64,000 nt of DNA from Achromobacter spanius. GTDB taxonomy: Bacteria > Pseudomonadota > Gammaproteobacteria > Burkholderiales > Burkholderiaceae_B. The notes below the pieces were generated by a model that saw nothing but the letters and a program-made list of their open reading frames with translations, had not been told where the DNA came from and did not search any database. Positions 33,749 to 40,742 of this stretch are shown here, piece by piece. The stretch lies in contig NZ_CP034689.1 in assembly GCF_003994415.1 (NCBI RefSeq), positions 4,774,001-4,838,000 on the forward strand, written 5' to 3'. A program made the position numbers and the translations under genes. Numbering within the stretch: position 1 is the first letter of the stretch; each line of letters opens with the position of its first letter.

Positions 33749-33854
33749 CGGCCGGGGGGTTCCGCCACGCTATCCCCCCTAGTATTGACACACTATTGCA
33801 CACGGCCCGCGCTGCGCTCATACTTTTTGCTCACGCCAATCGGGGGAAGCCGAG

Positions 33855-34088
33855 ATGAAAAATGACATCCAGGATCAGGGTGCGCAGGCCGCCCGGAACG
33901 GATGGAGCCTGTTTGATTGCCCCTATCTGCGGGCCCACCAGATGCCGGGCCATACCGGCGAACCCATCGCGCAGTGGCGCGCCAAGGTGGCCGCTTGGGA
34001 AGCGGGATGGAAAGCCGAAGTGGAAAGCTGGCTGGGCCGCTCGCGCCCGCCCGTCGTCGAGCGCGACGACAGCCACATGGTCCACTGA
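33855..34088 (+). CDS. Rmf/CrpP-fold-like small protein
   Basis: A 77-residue basic-acidic protein. It has the pattern of the Rmf/CrpP family: GAQAARNG, then a CPY motif (DCPYLRAH) where the family has N/C-P-Y, and AAWEAGWKAE matching the W-x-x-G-W-x-x-A end. Rmf dimerises ribosomes in stationary phase; CrpP was reported as a fluoroquinolone-modifying protein, and many family members are uncharacterised. A GGGGGAAG ribosome site precedes the ATG. The stop lies in the first unit of a 27-bp tandem repeat. The family call rests on spacing and a few residues. Confidence 0.55.
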   Translation: MKNDIQDQGAQAARNGWSLFDCPYLRAHQMPGHTGEPIAQWRAKVAAWEAGWKAEVESWLGRSRPPVVERDDSHMVH

Positions 34089-34161
34089 GGCTTCCGCCTC
34101 AACAGGGTCCACTGAGGCTTCTGCATCAACAGGGTCCATTGAGGCTTCTGCCTCAAGCCAG
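34081..34161 (+). repeat. 27-bp tandem repeat, three units
   Basis: Units begin at 34081, 34108 and 34135 with the core TCCACTGAGGCTTCTGC. Each contains TGAGGC and GCCTCA separated by four bases, a small hairpin; the middle unit has one mismatch in the arm (GCATCA) and the third diverges in its last six bases. The TGA of the Rmf-like gene lies in unit 1. Twenty-seven is a multiple of three, so copy changes would keep frames. Confidence 0.85.
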
Positions 34162-34302
34162 CGCTGCCGCGACCGCCGCGCCAGGCTCACGCCCCCCGGA
34201 TAGGGCCGCTTTCGATTCAGGCGCGGAAATTGCTGCCACCGCCCCCAAGTGCGGGGCGGGCGCAGGTTCGCCCCCTTCGGAACCTTGAAGGGAGATCTGA
34301 TC

Positions 34303-35172
34303 ATGGCTGGCAATACCAACTTGCAGGATCAGCAGGCTGCCATTGCGAGTGATCTTGGCGTTCAACCGGATTTTGATTCCGCGGTTGAACTTGAAAGCCG
34401 AGTGGCTTTCCTGGAGAAGTATTTATTGGAAACGGGCAAGTCCGGCTACGTGCTGGGCATCAGCGGCGGCGTGGATTCCACGGTGGCGGCACGAATGGCG
34501 CAGTTGGCCGCCGAGCGGCTGCGCCTGACAGGGCGGCGTGCGTTTTTCGTGGCGGTGCGCCTGCCCTATGGGCACCAGCATGACGAAGAAGATGCCCGCC
34601 GCGCGCTGGACTTCATTCGCGCGGACCATGTGATGGAAGTGGATATCAAGCCCACCGTGGACGCCCAGCGTGAGGCGCTGACGGCGTCGGGCCTGGTCTT
34701 CAGCGACAAGGGCGCCGAGGACTTCGTGGCGGGCAACATCAAGGCGCGACAGCGCATGGTGACGCAATACGCGATTGCGGGCGCGATGGACTGTCTGGTG
34801 ATCGGCACCGACCAGGCAGCGGAAGCCTTGATGGGTTTTTTTACCAAGCATGGCGACGGCGCAGCCGACCTGCTGCCGTTGCGCGGCTTGACCAAGCGCC
34901 GGGTGCGCGCGCTGGGCGTGGTGCTGGGCGTGCCCGCCAAACTGATCACCAAGGCGCCCACCGCCGACCTGGAATCGCTGCGCCCCGGCCTGCCTGACGA
35001 AGTGGCGCTGGGCGTGAACTATGACGAGATCGACGACTTTCTTGAAGGGCGCCCCGTGCGCGAGGACGCGCTGCGAACGGTGCTGGACCAATACCATGCC
35101 ACGGCGCACAAGCGCCAAGCGCCCGCGGCGCCGAATGGGACGAGGGGCTTGAGGGGGCCCGCAGCGGATTGA
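34303..35172 (+). CDS. nadE: Ammonia-dependent NAD(+) synthetase
   Basis: A 289-residue NAD synthetase, last step of NAD synthesis: deamido-NAD + ATP + ammonia to NAD. The PP-loop SGGVDSTVAARMA lies near residue 52. Further marks are RLPYGHQHDEEDA, NIKARQRMV with the substrate-binding residues, IGTDQAAEALMGFFTKHGDGAADLLPL and KAPTADL. There is no glutaminase domain, so it uses free ammonia. The start at 34303 follows AAGGGAG; a longer in-frame start at 34249 lies in the repeat-flanking region and is less likely. The C-terminal RGLRGPAAD tail is extra. It converges with galU, three bases apart. Confidence 0.92.
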   Translation: MAGNTNLQDQQAAIASDLGVQPDFDSAVELESRVAFLEKYLLETGKSGYVLGISGGVDSTVAARMAQLAAERLRLTGRRAFFVAVRLPYGHQHDEEDARRALDFIRADHVMEVDIKPTVDAQREALTASGLVFSDKGAEDFVAGNIKARQRMVTQYAIAGAMDCLVIGTDQAAEALMGFFTKHGDGAADLLPLRGLTKRRVRALGVVLGVPAKLITKAPTADLESLRPGLPDEVALGVNYDEIDDFLEGRPVREDALRTVLDQYHATAHKRQAPAAPNGTRGLRGPAAD

Positions 35173-35175
35173 GGC

Positions 35176-36009
35176 TTATTTCATGCCGTGATACTTGCGC
35201 CCGATTTCCATCGTGGCGCGGTAAAAGCCTTCCTTGCTGCCGCAGTCATAGCGCACGCCGTCGTACTCGTAGCCGAACACCTTCCGGCCTTGCAGCAGGG
35301 AGGCAATGGCGTCGGTCAACTGGATTTCACCGCCCACACCCGGCTGCGTGGCCTCCAGCGCGTGGAAAATCTGGGGTTCAAGAATGTAGCGGCCCACCAC
35401 GGCCAGGTCGCTGGGGGCGTCGGCCGGGTCCGGCTTTTCAACAATGCCCGACACCTTCAACACCCCTTGCGAAGCATGCGCGCCGGACACAATGCCGTAC
35501 TGATTGGTCTGGCTGCGCGGCACTTGCTGCACGGCCAGCACGCTACCGTCGAACTCACGCGCCACCGTCATCATCTCGCCGATGACGGGACTGTCCGCGT
35601 CGATCATGTCGTCGGCCAGGAGCACGGCAAACGGCTCGTCGCCCACGATGGCGGCCGCGCACAAGACGGCGTGGCCCAAGCCCAAGGCAGCGGGCTGGCG
35701 GGTGTACACGCATTTCACCGTGTCGGGAATCACGTTGCGCACGCTGTCCAGCAACGCGCCCTTGTTCTTCAATTCCAGGTCGCGCTCCAGTTCCGGCACC
35801 CGGTCGAAATGGTCTTCGATGGCGCGCTTGTTGCGCCCGGTGACGAAGATCAGTTCCGTGATGCCCGCCGCCACGGCTTCTTCGACGGCATATTGGATCA
35901 GTGGCCGGTCCACGATGGGAAGCATTTCTTTGGGCATGGCCTTGGTGGCCGGAAGAAAACGGGTGCCCAGGCCGGCAACAGGAAATACCGCTTTGCGTAT
36001 GGGATGCAT
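35176..36009 (-). CDS. galU: UTP-glucose-1-phosphate uridylyltransferase
   Basis: A 277-residue GalU. The nucleotide-binding start FPVAGLGTRFLPATKAMPKEM, the conserved EEAVAAGITELIFVTGRNKRAIEDHFD (shown here only in part as VTGRNKRAIEDHFD) and LGLGHAVLCA, LLADDMID, GIVEKPDP and GYEYDGVRYDCGSKEG are all present. The enzyme makes UDP-glucose for envelope polysaccharides and nucleotide-sugar pathways. Length is typical for proteobacterial GalU. It is monocistronic, converging with nadE. Confidence 0.95.
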   Translation of the reverse strand: MHPIRKAVFPVAGLGTRFLPATKAMPKEMLPIVDRPLIQYAVEEAVAAGITELIFVTGRNKRAIEDHFDRVPELERDLELKNKGALLDSVRNVIPDTVKCVYTRQPAALGLGHAVLCAAAIVGDEPFAVLLADDMIDADSPVIGEMMTVAREFDGSVLAVQQVPRSQTNQYGIVSGAHASQGVLKVSGIVEKPDPADAPSDLAVVGRYILEPQIFHALEATQPGVGGEIQLTDAIASLLQGRKVFGYEYDGVRYDCGSKEGFYRATMEIGRKYHGMK

Positions 36010-36177
36010 GGTGTGGCTCTTAGAGTGAAGACAACCCGGGACGGATGTCGTGCGTGGCTAGGAGCAAGACACGTGCCCGCCACGACCTGGGTTCTCTATA
36101 CGCAACGGCTTGGGAACACGAATTGCTTGCGAACTGCGCCAACGAATCCCTATCGCCAACGCTGCCAGGAGGCTTCC

Positions 36178-36273
36178 ATGCCGCAACATCCAAGCGCCGG
36201 TTCCCGCAAGTCCCTTCCCGGCCAACCCGAAGTGAATGCGGGCGCGCCTTCGCCCAAGGAGGCCCAGGAATGA
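36178..36273 (+). CDS. Putative 31-residue leader or small protein
   Basis: A short frame starting MPQHPSAGSRKSLPG. It has an excellent ribosome site (AGGAGG at 36167-36172, five bases before the ATG) and its stop overlaps the next ATG in an ATGA. The peptide is hydrophilic and has no recognised domain. It may be a real small protein or a leader that couples translation of the following gene. The evidence is translation signals only. Confidence 0.4.
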   Translation: MPQHPSAGSRKSLPGQPEVNAGAPSPKEAQE

Positions 36274-36482
36274 TCATCGAAGCGTTCGAGCGCCCCGACG
36301 GCCTTTGGAGCTTTCGCCGCATTGCAATGCTGGGCGTGCAACAAGATGCCCGCACCTATCCCACGTGCGAGGCGGCGGTCAAGGCGGCCCACGCGCAATA
36401 CCCATACGAAAGCGTCTCGATCATCAGTTGTCAATCGCAGGAGCAGGAAGGCATCAAACAGGCCGATGCGCGTGACGCCTAG
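36270..36482 (+). CDS. Conserved-looking small protein, unknown function
   Basis: A 70-residue soluble protein starting MIIEAFERPDGLWSFRR. The sequence has a compact alpha-beta look: two short strands, a helix rich in Ala and Lys (CEAAVKAAHAQYP), then a strand (VSIISCQ). Two ribosome-site-like stretches, AAGGAGG and CAGGAA, lie before the ATG inside the end of the preceding 31-codon frame. No catalytic motif is visible. It is divergent from galU and converges with the CheB gene. Function not recognised. Confidence 0.55.
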   Translation: MIIEAFERPDGLWSFRRIAMLGVQQDARTYPTCEAAVKAAHAQYPYESVSIISCQSQEQEGIKQADARDA

Positions 36483-36553
36483 ATCCCGATGACCGCCGCT
36501 TCCGCAAGCGCCGTCCTATGGGCGGGCTTGTTGCTTGGCTTCGCCATGGCCGG

Positions 36554-37564
36554 CTAACCGGTATCCGTGTCCGCCAAGGGGCTATCCGTCATTGCGGCCA
36601 GGGCGCGCAGTTGCTGGTAGGCAGCCTCCCATTGGCCCACGGCGGCCCGTAGCCGCCCGGTGGCCTCGGCCGACGCGCCGCCCGTCGCGATTTCCTCGCC
36701 CGCCAGAATGATGCGTTCGCGCAGCAGGCGCGCGGCGGACCACAGGGCCTCGTCCACCCCGGCCGCGTGCGCGGCATGCAAAGACCGCGACGAGAACGCA
36801 TGCCCGGTATGGCAGCGGTAGCGCACCGGCAACCCCGTGTCCACCCGCCACACCACGCCCCCGCATTCGGGACAGGTCAGTCCGGCCTGGTGCCCCAGGC
36901 GTTCCAGCACGGACGCGGACGACTGGCCGGTTTCCGTCATGCGGGATTCGGCGCGCAGAACTTCCGGTAAGGCGGATGGGGCAGGCGCATGTGGAGCGCT
37001 CGTGGTCTTCACCGCGTTCGCCATCGCTTCGCCAATCTGCTGCAAGGGCAGCACCAGCGCCGACGGCACCGCGGCGATGGCGTTGGTGGGCATGTCCTGG
37101 GCCACGCTGTCGGCCGGGTCTTGCACGATGGCGAACCCGCCGCAAGCGTTCACGGCCTTCAGGCCCGCCGCCCCGTCGTCCAGGTGGCCGGTCAGAACGA
37201 CACCGACGACGCGCTGCCCGTACTGTTCCGCGGCGGAACGAAACAGCGGGTCCGCGGCGGGCCGCGTGAAGTTCTCTTTTGGCCCACGCGTGAGCACCGT
37301 CGCGTCATGCTGCAAGATCAAATGCCTGTCCGGCGGCGCCACGTAGACGACGCCATGCACAAAGGGTTCACCATCAATGGCATGCTGCACGCGCCAACGC
37401 GTGCGGCGTTGCAGCAGCGTGGGCAACACGCTGCGGTAGCCGTCCACATGCATGGCCACGAACACGGACGCCGGCAAGGACGGATCCAGATCACCCAGCA
37501 GCACTTCCAGGGCGGCCAGGCCACCCGTGGACACGGCCACGACCACCACGTCTCGGTTTTGCAT
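36554..37564 (-). CDS. CheB-type protein-glutamate methylesterase with zinc-ribbon-like C-terminus
   Basis: A 336-residue protein. Residues 1-185 form a CheB methylesterase domain with the catalytic Ser12 (VAVSTGGLAAL), His39 (VAMHVDGY) and Asp130 (LTGHLDDGAAG). It has no CheY-like receiver, which in classical CheB keeps the esterase off. The C-terminal part has CPECGG and YRCHTGHAF, a CxxC...CxxH pattern that could bind zinc, followed by a helical domain. This architecture is seen in stand-alone CheB-like proteins of soil bacteria. No chemoreceptor genes lie nearby; the large hybrid at 29621 may be a partner. Confidence 0.85.
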   Translation of the reverse strand: MQNRDVVVVAVSTGGLAALEVLLGDLDPSLPASVFVAMHVDGYRSVLPTLLQRRTRWRVQHAIDGEPFVHGVVYVAPPDRHLILQHDATVLTRGPKENFTRPAADPLFRSAAEQYGQRVVGVVLTGHLDDGAAGLKAVNACGGFAIVQDPADSVAQDMPTNAIAAVPSALVLPLQQIGEAMANAVKTTSAPHAPAPSALPEVLRAESRMTETGQSSASVLERLGHQAGLTCPECGGVVWRVDTGLPVRYRCHTGHAFSSRSLHAAHAAGVDEALWSAARLLRERIILAGEEIATGGASAEATGRLRAAVGQWEAAYQQLRALAAMTDSPLADTDTG

Positions 37565-37583
37565 CCCTTACTCCCGTGCGCGG

Positions 37584-37970
37584 TTACCGTCCGAATTCAT
37601 TCGTCTTGTGCCCGCCCGAGCCGGCTTTGCCACCAGGGATGCGGCCATCGGGCGCTGGATTGGCGGAAGAGCCTTTGACAGTGCCCTGGCCCTGCACCGG
37701 CTGCGAAGGCTTGTCGCCCGGGGCCGCTTGCGGGATGGTGGGCGGCGGCCCCGAAGGGTCGCCCCGGGATGGAGCGGGCGCACCGCTATCGGGCGCCGGC
37801 CCCTTGGGCGCGGGGGTGCCGGCAGGCGGAAGGCCGCCCTGCCCGGCCGGCCCGGCGGGGCCACCCGCCGCTTGCGCGTAGCTCGCGCTGCTGCAGGCCA
37901 GGCCAGCCGCCAATGCCACGGCCCGCAGGAAACCCGCCGAGCCAGGCGGTGAATGCCGAGGGTGTCTCAT
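37584..37970 (-). CDS. Exported proline/glycine-rich protein
   Basis: A 128-residue protein with a clear signal peptide (RHPRHS n-region, FLRAVALAAGLACSSAS core, cleavage near YAQ-AAG). The mature part is low-complexity, dominated by Gly, Pro, Ala and Ser (GGPAGPAGQGGLPPAGTP) and ending GGHKTNEFGR. The Cys in the core does not make a good lipobox. It is probably a disordered periplasmic or surface protein. The start at 37970 has GGGAG upstream; an earlier ATG adds 17 residues before the signal. It ends 19 bases before the CheB gene on the same strand. Confidence 0.6.
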   Translation of the reverse strand: MRHPRHSPPGSAGFLRAVALAAGLACSSASYAQAAGGPAGPAGQGGLPPAGTPAPKGPAPDSGAPAPSRGDPSGPPPTIPQAAPGDKPSQPVQGQGTVKGSSANPAPDGRIPGGKAGSGGHKTNEFGR

Positions 37971-38078
37971 GTTTTTCTCCCAACAACAAGGGGGCGTGCC
38001 GCCGAAGCGGCACCGGTGCATGGGGACTCATGCCCCGCTGTGGGCGGCCAAGAGCGCGCCGACCCAAGAGCGTTCAAC

Positions 38079-38258
38079 TCACGGTTTGCTGCGCGAACCC
38101 GCGCCGCGATTGCGCTGGCTTTGCTGATCCTGGCCGCTGCCTATCTGCGTGACGTGGCCTTCCTTTTTGGTGCGGTTCTGCCTGTCGCCATGGCTGGTCT
38201 GGGCCTCGCGCGGCGTGTCGTCGGAAGCGGGGTTGGGTTTACTGTCTTTGGGCTTCAT
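38079..38258 (-). CDS. Small hydrophilic protein (59 residues)
   Basis: A 59-residue frame starting MKPKDSKPNPASDDTPRE, very rich in charged and polar residues (Lys, Arg, Gln, Asn, Ser) with no hydrophobic core. GGGAG lies eight bases before the ATG. The composition resembles stress-associated hydrophilic proteins, but no family is recognised. It is one of three consecutive small genes on this strand. Expression needs to be taken on the ribosome site alone, so confidence is modest. Confidence 0.45.
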   Translation of the reverse strand: MKPKDSKPNPASDDTPREAQTSHGDRQNRTKKEGHVTQIGSGQDQQSQRNRGAGSRSKP

Positions 38259-38441
38259 CGCAATGCTCCCTGGAATGGCTTGAATTGCGGGGTGGGACCG
38301 CGAGCTTGAGTTTCCAGCCTGGTCCCGCTTTGTTGCCTTGCCCTTGCAGCAAGCGGCATTCCCGGGGAAAGCGTCACAGCAGGGCCGCGCCATCGACGCA
38401 GACGCCGCACGGCAGAAGACAGGGCGCAAACCGGGGACACC

Positions 38442-38463
38442 GCGGGCCCGGCGCCGGGCCCGC
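38442..38463. terminator. Perfect 22-bp GC palindrome behind the 84-residue protein gene
   Basis: The 22 bases from 38442 to 38463 are fully self-complementary and consist only of G and C. They begin three bases after the stop codon of the minus-strand gene at 38467. As RNA it would form a strong short hairpin; there is no T tract, so a terminator is plausible but not certain. Confidence 0.4.
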
Positions 38464-38466
38464 CGC

Positions 38467-38721
38467 TTACAGGCCGCGCGTGCTGCGCAGCCATTCCTGG
38501 TCGGCCGCGTTCGCGTCGCCCAGGCGGTCGATGCCGGGGGTTTGCTGGGGGTCCACGCCGGGCATCGGGTTGGGCAACGCATCCGGCGGCCAGCGACCGT
38601 TCCGGTCGCGTTCCTGCCCCGGCGCGCGGCGGTCGGGGTTTTCGGCGGGTGATTGCTCGGGCGGGCCAGGGGCGCGCACCGGGGATGAATGATCCTGCTG
38701 CTTTTTTGTAGGGGTGCTCAT
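38467..38721 (-). CDS. Small hydrophilic protein (84 residues)
   Basis: An 84-residue protein starting MSTPTKKQQDHSSPV. It is rich in Pro, Asp, Asn, Arg and Gln (NPDRRAPGQERDRNGRWPP) and ends with GDANAADQEWLRSTRGL. No signal, membrane segment or known domain. AGGAG lies eight bases before the ATG. The ending DANAADQEWLRSTRGL looks more ordered and could be a helix. It is divergent from pncC across a 131-base gap that contains a 17-bp perfect inverted repeat. Function not recognised. Confidence 0.5.
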   Translation of the reverse strand: MSTPTKKQQDHSSPVRAPGPPEQSPAENPDRRAPGQERDRNGRWPPDALPNPMPGVDPQQTPGIDRLGDANAADQEWLRSTRGL

Positions 38722-38774
38722 CGCAAACTCCTGATGGGTGAAGGTGTGTGACGGAATGGGCGGATACGGCATGA

Positions 38775-38821
38775 GGAGCAACTGGCGTGCCCGCGCGACC
38801 GGCAGGCACGCCAGTTGCTCC
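38775..38821. repeat. 17-bp perfect inverted repeat upstream of pncC
   Basis: GGAGCAACTGGCGTGCC (38775-38791) pairs perfectly with GGCACGCCAGTTGCTCC (38805-38821) across a 13-base loop. It ends 31 bases before the pncC start and lies in the divergent gap with the 84-residue protein gene. No T tract follows on either strand. It could be an operator, a leader hairpin, or a remnant of a small mobile palindrome. Confidence 0.75.
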
Positions 38822-38852
38822 GCGCGTCTGACCACCCAGCAGGAGCGCGGCG

Positions 38853-39365
38853 ATGAACGCTATCGAACGAGTTGCGGCTTTCATGCATGAAAACGAACTG
38901 ACCCTGGTTACCGCGGAGTCATGCACCGCGGGCCTGATCGCGGCCACCCTGGCCGATATACCCGGCGCGGGAAAATTGCTGGATTGCGCCTTCGTGGTGT
39001 ATTCGGTGCAAGCCAAACAGCGCTGCCTGGGCGTGCCCCAATCGACTCTGGCCGCGCACAACCTCACCAGCGAGGCGGTCGCGCGCGACATGGCGCTGGG
39101 GGCGGCCCGCAAGAGCCCCGCCAACGTTGCCGTGGCCAACACGGGCGTCACGGACGCCACCGACGACCGCATCCCCAGCGGCACGCAGTGCTACGCCTGG
39201 GTATTCAAGATTGGCAAGGCCGATGCCCGCCCGGTGGTCTACACGGCCACCCGGCGCTTCTCCGGCGACCGCAACCGCATCCGCCAGGCCAGCGCCGAAT
39301 TCGCGCTGAAAGGCGTCATGGAACACTTCCTGGCGCTGCGCGACGCAACCGGCAGGCCCCGTTGA
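38853..39365 (+). CDS. pncC: Nicotinamide-nucleotide amidohydrolase (CinA C-terminal family)
   Basis: A 170-residue CinA-family protein, the stand-alone amidase form. It converts nicotinamide mononucleotide to nicotinate mononucleotide and ammonia in NAD recycling. Family marks are LVTAESCTAGLIAATLADIPGAGK with the catalytic Ser, FVVYSVQAKQRCLGV, VANTGVTDATDD (close to the NIAGPxG motif but changed) and RFSGDRNRIR. GAGCGCG and the ATG follow the inverted repeat. The altered loop VANTGVTDA, where typical members have ISGIAGPGG, may signal a divergent activity. NadE lies about 4 kb upstream but not in the same operon. Confidence 0.82.
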   Translation: MNAIERVAAFMHENELTLVTAESCTAGLIAATLADIPGAGKLLDCAFVVYSVQAKQRCLGVPQSTLAAHNLTSEAVARDMALGAARKSPANVAVANTGVTDATDDRIPSGTQCYAWVFKIGKADARPVVYTATRRFSGDRNRIRQASAEFALKGVMEHFLALRDATGRPR

Positions 39366-39538
39366 CGGCGCCACGCCATCCGGCCCCAAGATGATTTTGT
39401 TCAAAGCAGCTTGATAACGTACAAGCGCCACCGCATAGGCAGCGCTACGCTCAGGGTTTGGCGGCACCGGGGCTACGCCCAAGTCCGCGCCTGTTCCGGC
39501 GCCCGCCCCACCTGTGGCACCACCCGGAGTCAACACTC

Positions 39539-40375
39539 ATGAGCACCATCACCACTTCTGACGGCGTGCAGATTTTCTTCAAGGACTGGGGTCCCAAAAC
39601 CGCCCAGCCCCTGATGTTCCACCACGGCTGGCCCCTGTCCAGCGACGACTGGGACGCCCAGATGCTGTACTTCGTCAACAAGGGCTTCCGCGTCATTGCG
39701 CACGACCGCCGCGGCCATGGCCGCTCCAGCCAGGTCAGCGAAGGCCACGACATGGACCACTACGCCGCCGACGCCTCGGCCGTGGCGGTACACCTGGACT
39801 TGCGCAACGCCGTGCACATTGGCCACTCCACCGGTGGCGGCGAAGTCGCGCGCTACGTGGCCAAGTTCGGCCAGCCGCAGGGCCGCGTCGCCAAGGCCGT
39901 GCTGGTCAGCGCCGTGCCGCCGCTGATGGTCAAGACCGAAGGCAACCCGGGTGGCCTGCCCATTGAAGTGTTCGACGGCTTTCGCGACGCGCTGGCCGCC
40001 AACCGCACGCAGTTCTTCCTGGATGTCGCCGCTGGCCCCTTTTACGGTTTCAACCGTTCGGGCGCAAAGGTGTCGGAAGGCGTGATCAACAACTGGTGGC
40101 GCCAAGGCATGGCGGGCAGCGCGCTGGCGCATTACCAGGGCATCAAGGCCTTTTCGGAAACGGATCAGACCGAAGACCTGAAGGCCATCACCGTGCCCAC
40201 GCTGCTGATGCATGGCGACGACGACCAGATCGTGCCCATTGATGATGCATCGCGTCTGGCCGTGAAGCTGCTGAAGAACGGCACGCTGAAGGTATACGAA
40301 GGCTTTCCGCACGGCATGCTGACGACACACGCGGAGGTCATCAATCCCGACCTGCTGGCGTTCATCAAGGGCTGA
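39539..40375 (+). CDS. Alpha/beta hydrolase, cofactor-free chloroperoxidase type
   Basis: A 278-residue hydrolase of the non-heme chloroperoxidase/arylesterase group. The oxyanion segment MFHHGWPLSSDDWD, the nucleophile elbow GHSTGGGEVARYVAKFG, Asp in MHGDDDQIVPID and His in GFPHGMLTTH give a full triad. These enzymes hydrolyse esters and can form peracids from carboxylic acids and peroxide; natural roles are uncertain. The ATG at 39539 begins the family-typical MSTITTSDGVQIFFKDWG. An intrinsic terminator lies 18 bases behind the stop. Confidence 0.92.
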   Translation: MSTITTSDGVQIFFKDWGPKTAQPLMFHHGWPLSSDDWDAQMLYFVNKGFRVIAHDRRGHGRSSQVSEGHDMDHYAADASAVAVHLDLRNAVHIGHSTGGGEVARYVAKFGQPQGRVAKAVLVSAVPPLMVKTEGNPGGLPIEVFDGFRDALAANRTQFFLDVAAGPFYGFNRSGAKVSEGVINNWWRQGMAGSALAHYQGIKAFSETDQTEDLKAITVPTLLMHGDDDQIVPIDDASRLAVKLLKNGTLKVYEGFPHGMLTTHAEVINPDLLAFIKG

Positions 40376-40392
40376 TATCGCCGCCAGAAGAC

Positions 40393-40420
40393 AAGGGGCG
40401 AGGCCTAATCGCCCCTTTTT
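40393..40420 (+). terminator. Intrinsic terminator of the chloroperoxidase-type gene
   Basis: AAGGGGCGA (40393-40401) pairs with TCGCCCCTT (40409-40417) around a seven-base loop, and the stem runs into five T residues. This is a textbook rho-independent terminator 18 bases after the stop codon. Confidence 0.9.
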
Positions 40421-40696
40421 CGGAATATTCCGATACTACGACCCGGCTTTGGCCTATATACTCGCCTATTGCCGACAGCAGATTGGGCGCCAAACGCGCA
40501 AAACCTGCACGCTTCGACGCTTGAATCAGCCCCATAGGGCACTCTCCGGGGATCCGGAACCGGCTTTGATGCTGGTCAGCCACCCAGGTGGCGCACCTCC
40601 CCGACACGATTCGCCCCATACGCTTCGTTGCGGCACCGCTTGACCCTTCTCTTCCCAAAGCGCTGTCATCTCCTCCATTGCCTCGTCCGCCCAGCC
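40421..40696. other. Gene-free stretch upstream of rnk
   Basis: No convincing coding frame lies here. CTATATACT near 40453 could be a minus-10 element, and TTGACC near 40640 a minus-35 element. With the hairpin that follows, this makes a leader of up to about 300 bases for rnk, depending on the real start of transcription. Confidence 0.4.
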
Positions 40697-40726
40697 CGAA
40701 AGGCCTGCGCCTGGCGAGGCCTTTCG
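40697..40726 (+). promoter_or_regulatory. 10-bp perfect hairpin in the rnk leader
   Basis: CGAAAGGCCT (40697-40706) pairs with AGGCCTTTCG (40717-40726) around a ten-base loop. It has the shape of an intrinsic terminator but lies 16 bases before the rnk start, just upstream of an AAGAAG ribosome site. It could attenuate, hide the ribosome site or protect the mRNA. Confidence 0.6.
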
Positions 40727-40742
40727 TCCAAGAAGAACCGAC

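Noticed and set aside
33785..33832. TTGACA-like promoter before the Rmf-like gene
   Set aside because: TTGACA and the CATACT element are 28 bases apart, and the better-spaced TTGCAC is a poor match; no firm call is possible.
34081..34161. Possible CRISPR or integron site
   Set aside because: The three 27-bp units are contiguous, without spacers or an integrase gene.
35188..36177. Open frame on the plus strand running opposite galU
   Set aside because: It is antisense to galU. Only its last 31 codons, outside galU and with their own ribosome site, are worth keeping.
36489..36557. 22-codon hydrophobic frame (MTAASASAVLWAGLLLGFA start)
   Set aside because: It looks like a membrane micropeptide but has no ribosome site and overlaps the CheB stop; support is too weak.
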